Positions 18,241 through 24,324 of a stretch of 51,889 bases of DNA are shown in pieces; position 1 is the stretch's first letter, and each line of letters begins with the position of its first letter. Source of the stretch: Salinimicrobium profundisediminis. Its GTDB lineage: Bacteria; Bacteroidota; Bacteroidia; Flavobacteriales; Flavobacteriaceae. The notes below the pieces were generated by a model. The model ran no database searches. It had not been told where the DNA came from and saw only the letters and a program-made list of their open reading frames with translations. The position numbers and the translations under genes are program-made. The stretch spans positions 1-51,889 of the forward strand of contig NZ_JAPJDA010000028.1 of NCBI RefSeq assembly GCF_026241755.1. Direction: 5' to 3'.

Positions 18241-19077
18241 GTGAAGAAAGTAAGGCAGATCTTGTACGGTCATGAAACTTTCCCAAAAGGATTGAAGAAG
18301 AGTGTGCATAAAATCATGAGCGTTTCGAAACGTCAGGGCAATTTTAGTTGGTATTTTGATGTGTTTATTATAAGTTTAATACTTTTGAATATCCTTGCTT
18401 TAGTGCTAGAATCCGTCATACCAATAAAGCAACAGTATCATGAGCAATTCGTTCTTTTTGAAACTTTCTCTGTTCTCATTTTCACCTTGGAATATGTTTT
18501 ACGAGTATGGTCTGCCAATGTAAAACCGAAGTACTCCCGCTCTGTAATAGGTAATTTTAAATATGCCTGTACTCCACTTGCTGTGATCGATCTTTTAGCT
18601 ATTCTCCCTTTTTATCTACCGTTCCTGGGGATTGACCTAAGACTTCTAAGGATGTTTAGAATATTTAGAGTGTTCAGATTATTTAAAATTGCCCGCTACC
18701 TGACAGCCCTAGAACTAATGGAGCGAGTACTGATAAAAAAAAAAGAGGAACTTATGGTTTCCTTGATCTTTACTGTTTTTCTTCTTTTGTTGGCTTCAAC
18801 ACTTATGTACTACGTAGAAAATGAAGCCCAACCAGAGCATTTTTCCAGTATTCCAGAAACGATGTGGTGGGGCATAGCTACTCTTACCACTGTAGGATAT
18901 GGCGATATGTATCCCGTGACAGGTTTAGGACAATTTTTAGGTGGCATAATTGCCATTATAGGGATTGGGTTATTTGCTCTACCCACAGGAATATTAGCAG
19001 CAGGATTTTCAGAGGAAGTATCTCAGAAAGCAAAAAAAGAAGGTGCTTGTCCCAACTGCGGAAATATTAATAATTAA
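18241..19077 (+). CDS. Voltage-gated potassium channel (6-TM Kv type)
   Basis: 278 aa, GTG start 9 nt after the helicase stop, so very likely co-transcribed and coupled. Six membrane segments are visible. S4 has seven basic residues at every third position (Arg134, 137, 140, 143, 146, Lys149, Arg152), and the pore filter is TTVGYGD (216-222). The pore helix (SIPETMWWGIATL) and S6 match bacterial Kv proteins. The short cytoplasmic tail ends CPNCGNINN with no nucleotide-binding or RCK domain, so gating should be by voltage alone or by a partner protein. Its place behind a helicase-nuclease suggests a membrane-depolarising effector, which is inference. Confidence 0.92.
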   Translation: MKKVRQILYGHETFPKGLKKSVHKIMSVSKRQGNFSWYFDVFIISLILLNILALVLESVIPIKQQYHEQFVLFETFSVLIFTLEYVLRVWSANVKPKYSRSVIGNFKYACTPLAVIDLLAILPFYLPFLGIDLRLLRMFRIFRVFRLFKIARYLTALELMERVLIKKKEELMVSLIFTVFLLLLASTLMYYVENEAQPEHFSSIPETMWWGIATLTTVGYGDMYPVTGLGQFLGGIIAIIGIGLFALPTGILAAGFSEEVSQKAKKEGACPNCGNINN

Positions 19078-19110
19078 CCCTTTAAGTTCATAGCCAGATA
19101 CATTTATAAA

Positions 19111-19330
19111 GTATTCTTCCTGTTCAGATTAACCACGATTTTTGCCTAATCCCCAAGTTTTGATCATGATCCCTACTTTAGAAATAGAAGCACAAATGCT
19201 TCAGCAGAATCATTCAATGCAAAAATTAAAGCTTTTAGAAGTCAATTTAGAGGGGTGAAAAATGTAGAATTTTTCCTGTACAGATTAACTACATTATTTA
19301 GCTAGTCCACAACTTTTGTTCTTGATCCTC
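19111..19330 (+). mobile_element. Two fused 3' ends of an IS transposase (dead remnant)
   Basis: Fragment A (19111-19149) reads VFFLFRLTTIFA-stop and is followed by non-coding sequence. Fragment B (19177-19305) reads FRNRSTNASAESFNAKIKAF...FRGVKNVEFFLYRLTTLFS-stop with a similar tail. The NRSTNASAESFNAKIKAFRS block is the C-terminal DDE region of ISL3/ISAon1-type transposases common in Bacteroidota. The two ends plus tails form an imperfect direct repeat of about 60 bp (19117-19176 and 19270-19329). No full transposase remains. This fills most of the 380-nt gap between the channel gene and the tRNAs. Confidence 0.8.
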
Positions 19331-19420
19331 TTGTAGTCTGTATGTTTTTGCCAAAGTAAGAGAAAAGTGATTTCCTATAAAAATAGAAAAATGTTCCACT
19401 ATAGTTGCACTCGCCCAAAA

Positions 19421-19450
19421 ATAAAAAAGCCTAACATCTCTGTCAGGCTT
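19421..19450 (-). terminator. Terminator of the tRNA-Asn pair
   Basis: Stem AAGCCT / AGGCTT with an inner ACA/TGT extension, followed on the minus strand by a T-rich tract, 8 nt beyond the 3' end of the first tRNA. Confidence 0.8.
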
Positions 19451-19457
19451 TATTTTG

Positions 19458-19531
19458 CTCCCCCTCTTGGGCTCGAACCAAGGACCCTCTGATTAACAGT
19501 CAGATGCTCTAACCAACTGAGCTAAGGAGGA
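19458..19531 (-). tRNA. tRNA-Asn (GTT)
   Basis: 74-nt cloverleaf on the minus strand. Acceptor stem TCCTCCT pairs with AGGGGGA (one T-G pair), anticodon loop CTGTTAA gives GTT, T arm GGTTCGAGCC is normal, and CCA is not encoded. It differs from the second copy by a single acceptor-stem base. Confidence 0.97.
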
Positions 19532-19587
19532 ATTTCAGTATGTCTTCAGTGTTATTTAAAAGGTCACTAACACCCTTTTTGTTTTTG

Positions 19588-19661
19588 CTCCTCCTCTTGG
19601 GCTCGAACCAAGGACCCTCTGATTAACAGTCAGATGCTCTAACCAACTGAGCTAAGGAGGA
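19588..19661 (-). tRNA. tRNA-Asn (GTT), second tandem copy
   Basis: Same tRNA, 56 nt upstream on the minus strand, with a fully Watson-Crick acceptor stem (TCCTCCT/AGGAGGA). Transcribed first, so both copies probably form one tRNA operon. Confidence 0.97.
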
Positions 19662-19685
19662 CTGTCGCAACCATTTTTGCGGTTG

Positions 19686-19693
19686 CAAATATA
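19686..19693 (-). promoter_or_regulatory. -7 box TATATTTG of the tRNA-Asn operon
   Basis: Minus-strand TATATTTG fits TAnnTTTG, 24 nt before the first tRNA. A small hairpin GCAACC...GGTTGC (19667-19686) lies between box and tRNA. Confidence 0.55.
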
Positions 19694-19795
19694 ATTTAAA
19701 AAATCTATTTCCCTAAACAAAGTGCGAAAAAATTAAGTGGCACATCACAGTTTTTTATCCCGTGTTAAATTCAGGAAAGTACTTCGCTTTTTAAA

Positions 19796-19803
19796 TAATT
19801 TTG
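19796..19803 (+). promoter_or_regulatory. -7 box TAATTTTG before the DUF486 gene
   Basis: Exact TAnnTTTG match, 19 nt before the ATG. Confidence 0.5.
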
Positions 19804-19822
19804 GCGCTGCTAAACTTTAAAT

Positions 19823-20191
19823 ATGAAATCACTTACTACCATCCTTTTACTGGTCCTCTCCAACGCTTTTATGACTCTTGCCTGGTACGGGCATTTAAAG
19901 TTTGGAGAATGGAAAGGCGTAGCCAAATGGGGGCTTTTTGGGCTCATTGTTATTAGCTGGGGCATCGCCTTTTTTGAATACTGCTTCCAGGTACCGGCAA
20001 ACCGTATTGGCTTCAGCGGTACCGGCGGCCCTTTTTCCCTTGTTCAGTTAAAAGTGCTTCAGGAGGTCATCACCCTTGTGGTATTTGTGGTCTTTTCGGT
20101 GATCTTCTTCAAAAATGAAACCTTCAGCAGCAACCATCTTATAGGATTTATCTTCCTGATCCTGGCTGTTTACTTCATTTTTAAAGGATAG
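19823..20191 (+). CDS. DUF486 / DMT-like small membrane protein
   Basis: 122 aa with four hydrophobic segments. The blocks FMTLAWYGHLKF, WGIAFFEYCFQVPANRIG and QLKVLQEVITLVVFVVF are hallmarks of DUF486, a short relative of drug/metabolite transporters. Four-TM proteins of this size usually act as dimers; the substrate is unknown. It converges on the 5'-nucleotidase gene with only 24 nt between the stops, a gap filled by a dispersed palindrome. Confidence 0.88.
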   Translation: MKSLTTILLLVLSNAFMTLAWYGHLKFGEWKGVAKWGLFGLIVISWGIAFFEYCFQVPANRIGFSGTGGPFSLVQLKVLQEVITLVVFVVFSVIFFKNETFSSNHLIGFIFLILAVYFIFKG

Positions 20192-20192
20192 C

Positions 20193-20209
20193 CAAAAATG
20201 CCATTTTTG
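20193..20209. repeat. Dispersed palindrome between convergent genes
   Basis: Perfect arms with central C. It occupies nearly all of the 24-nt gap between the two stop codons, the position where a bidirectional terminator would sit. Confidence 0.88.
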
Positions 20210-20215
20210 ACACCT

Positions 20216-21676
20216 CTAGATTCCGCGGTTACAGTCGCCGTAGTTGATTTCAGACTGGTACTGCTTCAGGTAATCGATAAGATATTCCGCAGTAGTCTTT
20301 TCATACGTGCTGGTGGGCTGTTGAAAATCTTCCTCGTAAACATTAGACAAATAGTCATTCATGGCCACAGTAATTTCCGAAGCATTAGGAAGCAGGCTGC
20401 CATCGGCGGCGACAAGCTCTACCCTTCCATTCCTGTATTCCATCACTATCCCTGAATACGCCAAAGAAGGCGCATAAGATGCATTAAGGAAACCTTCCAG
20501 CTGCCCTACCGTCATTTTGAACGAGTCAAGCCCGTTTTGAAAAGGATCAATGGTGTACAAATCAAAAGGGGTGATGCTACCGTAATCAAGGTCGGCCCTT
20601 ATCCCTCCATAATTCTGAAAAACCACATCGGCGCCGGTGATAGCGCGTAAGGCATCGGTGTAGAAGCAGGCTGTTTCATTCCTGTCGTGATCTTGCAGGG
20701 AGGTGCCTAATTCTTCAAAGAATTCGGGCCTGTTATTGTATGAGGCGATCAATTCTTCCATCGCAGCATCGGTTTCTGTGACCTTATTGAGATCTATAAG
20801 CTCATAAGTATACGAAGTCACCTCGCCATTTTTCACGCTAAGGTTCAATTTGGTAAGCAGCTCAAGGTCTGAACCCGATTGTACCATGTATCTCCCCTTC
20901 ACCTGCTCATTGTATACCGCATGATTGTGGCCACCAACTACCAGATCAACAAAATCATGCTGCTCCAAAATCATCCTGTCACCGCCTCTACCGTAGTGGG
21001 TGAGCGCCACCACAAGATCGGCAGACATTACTTCGGAATCATTGCGATATGCCTGCATGGCATCTACACCTTCAGTAAACTCCAGTCCCTTCAATTTCTT
21101 CGGATGAGACAGCGGTTTATTATCGGCCGAAGAAGTTTCTACCACACTTATAAATGCGATCTCAAAACCATCTTTTTCAAGGACCACTTTTCCCTGCGGA
21201 AGCGTAAAACCTGAATCACTGCTTTCAATATTGGCACAAAGAAAAGGGAAACCGGCTTCGAGCATTCTCTTTTGAAGCACTTCCTGCCCGTAATCAAACT
21301 CGTGGTTGCCCAGGGCAGTGACGTCCATCCCCGCTTTGCCCATAAGGTCTACAATGGGAGATCCTTTTTCGGGGTGGTAATCTACCACAGGATTTCCTGA
21401 GAAAATATCGCCTCCCGAAACAAAGAACACCTGCGACTCTGTTTCTTTTTCTTTATCGATGATGGCTTTTATCCTTCCGAAGTTATGGATCTTGCCGTGG
21501 GGGTCATTGATGGTGTAGATCACAATGCTTTCGGCTTCGGGTTCTACTTCAGGCGGTACAGGATTTTCTGAATTAGCAGAATCATCTGAAGAGCAGGAAA
21601 GAACCACAAAAATACCTGCCAAAAATGCCATTTTCCGAAGGTATTCCGGAGCAAAAGAAAATGAAGATGTTTTCAT
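20216..21676 (-). CDS. 5'-nucleotidase / 2',3'-cyclic phosphodiesterase family lipoprotein (UshA-like)
   Basis: 486 aa. A lipoprotein signal ends FVVLSC. The N-terminal metallophosphatase domain has YTINDPHG, GGDIFSGNP, GNHEFDYG and VVGGHNH, the residues that bind two metal ions. The C-terminal 5'-nucleotidase domain contains NYGGIRADL and the substrate-binding TIDPFQNGLDSF. Such proteins hydrolyse extracellular nucleotides to nucleosides and phosphate for salvage. The usual first motif D-x-H-G is intact. The start is tentative because other in-frame Met codons exist before the signal (for example the KMAFLAG Met, which overlaps a degenerate palindrome copy). Confidence 0.92.
   Translation of the reverse strand: MKTSSFSFAPEYLRKMAFLAGIFVVLSCSSDDSANSENPVPPEVEPEAESIVIYTINDPHGKIHNFGRIKAIIDKEKETESQVFFVSGGDIFSGNPVVDYHPEKGSPIVDLMGKAGMDVTALGNHEFDYGQEVLQKRMLEAGFPFLCANIESSDSGFTLPQGKVVLEKDGFEIAFISVVETSSADNKPLSHPKKLKGLEFTEGVDAMQAYRNDSEVMSADLVVALTHYGRGGDRMILEQHDFVDLVVGGHNHAVYNEQVKGRYMVQSGSDLELLTKLNLSVKNGEVTSYTYELIDLNKVTETDAAMEELIASYNNRPEFFEELGTSLQDHDRNETACFYTDALRAITGADVVFQNYGGIRADLDYGSITPFDLYTIDPFQNGLDSFKMTVGQLEGFLNASYAPSLAYSGIVMEYRNGRVELVAADGSLLPNASEITVAMNDYLSNVYEEDFQQPTSTYEKTTAEYLIDYLKQYQSEINYGDCNRGI
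21620..21636. repeat. Dispersed palindrome, degenerate copy within a CDS
   Basis: Left arm and centre intact; the right arm ends TTTTCC instead of TTTTTG. On the minus strand it encodes KMAFLA in the 5'-nucleotidase signal region. Confidence 0.55.
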
Positions 21677-21691
21677 AAAAGATAAAATTGA

Positions 21692-21767
21692 AGAGGCTGC
21701 CTCAAAAATCCGCCAATCGTTTTACGCATTACTGCGCGACGATCATAGAACTTTTGAGACAGCCTCT
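21692..21767. repeat. Nested inverted repeat with GAGGCTGYCTCAAAA arms
   Basis: 16-bp arms with one mismatch (21692-21707 and 21752-21767) enclose a second weaker inverted repeat (AATCGT ... ACGAT). The structure fills the gap between rseP and the 5'-nucleotidase gene, both on the minus strand, and could be an rseP terminator or a small mobile palindrome. Confidence 0.7.
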
Positions 21768-21788
21768 CATAAAAATTGTTAGCTAAAT

Positions 21789-23156
21789 TTATTCGAATAA
21801 CCAGCGATAGATGTCATTCCCGTTGGCAAACAAGACCAGGGCAATTAAGATAACAAAACCAACCAGTTGTGCGTATTCCATAAATTTTTCATTAGGTTTT
21901 CTCCCGGTGATCATTTCATACATCAGGAAAACCACGTGGCCACCATCCAGTGCCGGGATGGGAAGTATGTTCATAAAAGCCAGGATGATAGAAATAAAGG
22001 CTGTGGTCATCCAGAAGGCCTGCCAGTTCCATGCATCGGGGAACAGGCCGCCAATAGCGCCAAAACCTCCCACCTGGGTGGCTCCTTTTTTGGTAAAAAC
22101 GTACTTGAACTGGGCCACATAATCGTGCAGCGTCCAGTAGGCAAGGTCGAAACCTTTAGATATACTTTCGGTAAAGGAGTAATGTTCTCTGCTCACCTCG
22201 ATTGAAGAACCGGGTGCAACCCCAATTTTCCCTTCTTCATCGGGCGTGATCGCTATACTTTGTTGTTGCCCGTCTATGGTACCGGCAGTCTGGCCGTCTA
22301 CTTCCATACTTGCGTATTCACCATTGCGGCTATAAACTATTCTTAGCTCTTTTCCCTTGCTGGCTTCAATTTGCCGGGTCACTTCATGCCAGTAGCCAAC
22401 TTCAAAATCATTAATGGCAATAATCCGGTCACCTTTTTTAAGACCGGCCTTATCTGCAGGGCTACCTTCAATTACCGTGTCGAGCACCGGGATGGTCATG
22501 GGAACGAATGGCTGCATCACGCCCTGCTCGAACATTTGAGAACCTATGTCTTCGGGAACCGAAATGGTTTCTTCCTGCCCGTTCTGGTGTAAAACGCTAA
22601 TGCTTTGAACATCCCTCAAAAAGAGGTATTTATTGATATCAATACTATTCTTCAAGTCTTCTCCATTTACCTGCAGCACGCGGTCGCCATCCTGGAAACC
22701 GAATTCTTTAAAGGTATCATCTACAGCAAAGCCATTGGGCATATCTTCGGGCGCTATGTAAGGGCTACCCCAGGTGAATACCACCATCATATAGATAAAG
22801 AAACCAAGGACCACATTGACAGTAACCCCACCAACCATAACAATTAGCCGCTGCCATGCCGGTTTACTGCGGAATTCCCAGGGCTTTGGCGGTTGGGCCA
22901 TTTGCTCCTTGTCCATGCTCTCATCTATCATTCCGGCAATTTTCACATAACCTCCCAGCGGAAGCCATCCAATACCGTACACGGTATCGCCGATTTTCTT
23001 CTTTAAAATGGCAAATTTGACATCAAAGAACAGGAAGAATTTTTCAACTTTTATCCCAAACATTTTCGCCGGGATAAAGTGTCCAAGCTCATGCAGAACG
23101 ATAAGCAGCGATAAACTGAGTATTAATTGTAATGCTTTTATAAAAAAAGGGTCCAT
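21789..23156 (-). CDS. rseP: RseP-type site-2 zinc metalloprotease (M50)
   Basis: 455 aa. The first TM segment holds HELGH (His22-Glu23, His26), the zinc site. One or two periplasmic PDZ domains follow (GSPADKAGLKKGDRIIAIND is clear), and the C-terminal segment NILPIPALDGGHV supplies the third ligand. Family role: intramembrane cleavage of anti-sigma factors and signal-peptide remnants. I start at ATG 23156: the longer frame begins at a TTG that is part of the TAATTTTG -7 box and cannot be translated from that promoter. Confidence 0.93.
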   Translation of the reverse strand: MDPFFIKALQLILSLSLLIVLHELGHFIPAKMFGIKVEKFFLFFDVKFAILKKKIGDTVYGIGWLPLGGYVKIAGMIDESMDKEQMAQPPKPWEFRSKPAWQRLIVMVGGVTVNVVLGFFIYMMVVFTWGSPYIAPEDMPNGFAVDDTFKEFGFQDGDRVLQVNGEDLKNSIDINKYLFLRDVQSISVLHQNGQEETISVPEDIGSQMFEQGVMQPFVPMTIPVLDTVIEGSPADKAGLKKGDRIIAINDFEVGYWHEVTRQIEASKGKELRIVYSRNGEYASMEVDGQTAGTIDGQQQSIAITPDEEGKIGVAPGSSIEVSREHYSFTESISKGFDLAYWTLHDYVAQFKYVFTKKGATQVGGFGAIGGLFPDAWNWQAFWMTTAFISIILAFMNILPIPALDGGHVVFLMYEMITGRKPNEKFMEYAQLVGFVILIALVLFANGNDIYRWLFE

Positions 23157-23165
23157 ATTTTCTGG

Positions 23166-23173
23166 CAAAATTA
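23166..23173 (-). promoter_or_regulatory. -7 box TAATTTTG of rseP
   Basis: Exact match on the minus strand, 9 nt before ATG 23156; its last three bases are the TTG of the longer open frame. Confidence 0.55.
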
Positions 23174-23263
23174 AAATCGCACAAAAGTAACCTTTTAAAG
23201 GTTCTCACAAAAGTTTAAAGTTCAGGTGGTTTAGCAGGAGTTCTTTTTATGAAGGTTAGGGTT

Positions 23264-23280
23264 CAAAAATGCCATTTTAG
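23264..23280. repeat. Dispersed palindrome, degenerate copy in a promoter region
   Basis: Left arm intact, right arm CATTTTAG. It ends 5 nt before the -7 box of the SCO gene, so it would lie within the promoter. Confidence 0.6.
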
Positions 23281-23285
23281 AATTG

Positions 23286-23293
23286 TAATTTTG
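23286..23293 (+). promoter_or_regulatory. -7 box TAATTTTG of the SCO gene
   Basis: Exact TAnnTTTG match, 16 nt before the ATG. Confidence 0.5.
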
Positions 23294-23309
23294 CATTCAA
23301 ATTTATGCT

Positions 23310-23996
23310 ATGCTTAGCTTTTTTGCGAAATACAAATTCTTTGCAATCTTTCTTTTTGTACTGTCGGCGATAATCATCACCATCATTTACAATATCCTAA
23401 AACCCACAGAAAGATTACCCGTGTACCAGCCAAGTATGGTAAACATTGAACTGGTAGATTCTACCATGCAGGAAGTACGAAAATATCACACCATCCAGGA
23501 TTTTAAGTTGTACAACCAAAACGGGGACACTATTACGCAGGATTTTTACAAAGACAAGATCTATATAGCCGATTTTTTCTTTACCACCTGCCAAACGATT
23601 TGCCCTATCATGACAGACCATATGCTGCAGATACAGGAAAGGCTGAAAAATGATGAAGATGTGCTTCTTCTTTCGCACACGGTGATCCCCAATTATGACA
23701 GCGTGCCGGTACTTAGAAAGTATGCCGATGAAAAAGGCGTGATAGATGAAAAATGGAATCTCGTGACCGGCGATAAAAAAGAAATTTACGACCTGGCCAG
23801 AAAATCTTACCTGGCAGCAAAAAGCACTGGTGACGGTGGCCCTTTTGACATGATTCACACCGAAAATTTTGTGCTGGTAGATAAAGAAAAGAGGATTAGA
23901 GGCTTTTATGACGGAACAAACCCCACTGCGATTGAAGACCTTATGCACGATGTGGAGGTGCTGAAAAATGAGTACAAAGAAGCCGAATCTGATTAG
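23310..23996 (+). CDS. SCO1/SenC family copper chaperone (thioredoxin fold)
   Basis: 228 aa with one N-terminal membrane anchor (about residues 10-30) and a periplasmic thioredoxin-like domain. FFTTCQTICPIM supplies the CxxxC copper ligands (Cys94, Cys98), and His183 in MIHTENFVLVDK is the third ligand. Family proteins deliver copper to the CuA centre of cytochrome c oxidase or act as thiol reductants. It is not adjacent to oxidase genes here. A gap of 95 nt and a separate -7 box separate it from feoA. Confidence 0.92.
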   Translation: MLSFFAKYKFFAIFLFVLSAIIITIIYNILKPTERLPVYQPSMVNIELVDSTMQEVRKYHTIQDFKLYNQNGDTITQDFYKDKIYIADFFFTTCQTICPIMTDHMLQIQERLKNDEDVLLLSHTVIPNYDSVPVLRKYADEKGVIDEKWNLVTGDKKEIYDLARKSYLAAKSTGDGGPFDMIHTENFVLVDKEKRIRGFYDGTNPTAIEDLMHDVEVLKNEYKEAESD

Positions 23997-24055
23997 GAAA
24001 ACAGCATTTAAAAATCTTTTGTGGATGCAAGTTTTTCTAATAGTAGATTTTGCCT

Positions 24056-24063
24056 TATTTTTG
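24056..24063 (+). promoter_or_regulatory. -7 box TATTTTTG of the feo operon
   Basis: Exact TAnnTTTG match, 28 nt before feoA. Confidence 0.45.
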
Positions 24064-24074
24064 TCTTGTTTAAA

Positions 24075-24096
24075 ATCAATCTAAATAAACATTGAT
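24075..24096. promoter_or_regulatory. Inverted repeat at the feoA start (possible operator)
   Basis: ATCAAT-N10-ATTGAT straddles the feoA TTG codon, downstream of the -7 box. Short and AT-rich; it differs from the DtxR-like operator at 28367, so assignment is weak. Confidence 0.25.
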
Positions 24097-24322
24097 CACC
24101 ACTATTGCCGATCTTAAGCGTGGCCAGCGAGGCATCATCAAGGAAATTTCAGCCGAATTAATTCCGCTAAAACTTCTGGAGATGGGTTGCCTTCCGGGAA
24201 ATGAAGTTCTTCTGGTACAAACAGCCCCGTTTCGGGATCCGCTTTATCTTAACATAAACGGCAGTCACCTGGCGATACGTAAAGAGACCGCCATGCACAT
24301 CGAAATAGAAATTCTTCCGTAG
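24092..24322 (+). CDS. feoA: FeoA, ferrous iron transport accessory protein
   Basis: 76 aa, a single SH3-like FeoA domain (LKRGQRGIIKEI, LLEMGCLPGNEV, AIRKETAMHIEI). It binds the FeoB cytoplasmic domain and supports Fe2+ uptake. The only plausible start is TTG at 24092; no ATG precedes the domain. feoB begins 2 nt after its stop, so the two are tightly coupled. Confidence 0.93.
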   Translation: MITTIADLKRGQRGIIKEISAELIPLKLLEMGCLPGNEVLLVQTAPFRDPLYLNINGSHLAIRKETAMHIEIEILP

Positions 24323-24324
24323 TC

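Noticed and set aside
19040-19077. Zinc finger at the K+ channel C-terminus
   Set aside because: Only one CPNC pair is present; a zinc site would need a second pair.
19117-19329. Novel direct repeat or sRNA pair
   Set aside because: Both units translate into the same transposase C-terminus and tail, so IS remnants explain them.
11100-19457. att duplication of the tRNA-Asn 3' end on the far side of the island
   Set aside because: I looked for the GGGCTCGAACC...CTC segment to the left and found no convincing copy.
24075-24096. DtxR-type operator at feoA
   Set aside because: The short ATCAAT repeat does not share the TTAGG core of the 28367 site; kept only as a weak inverted repeat.
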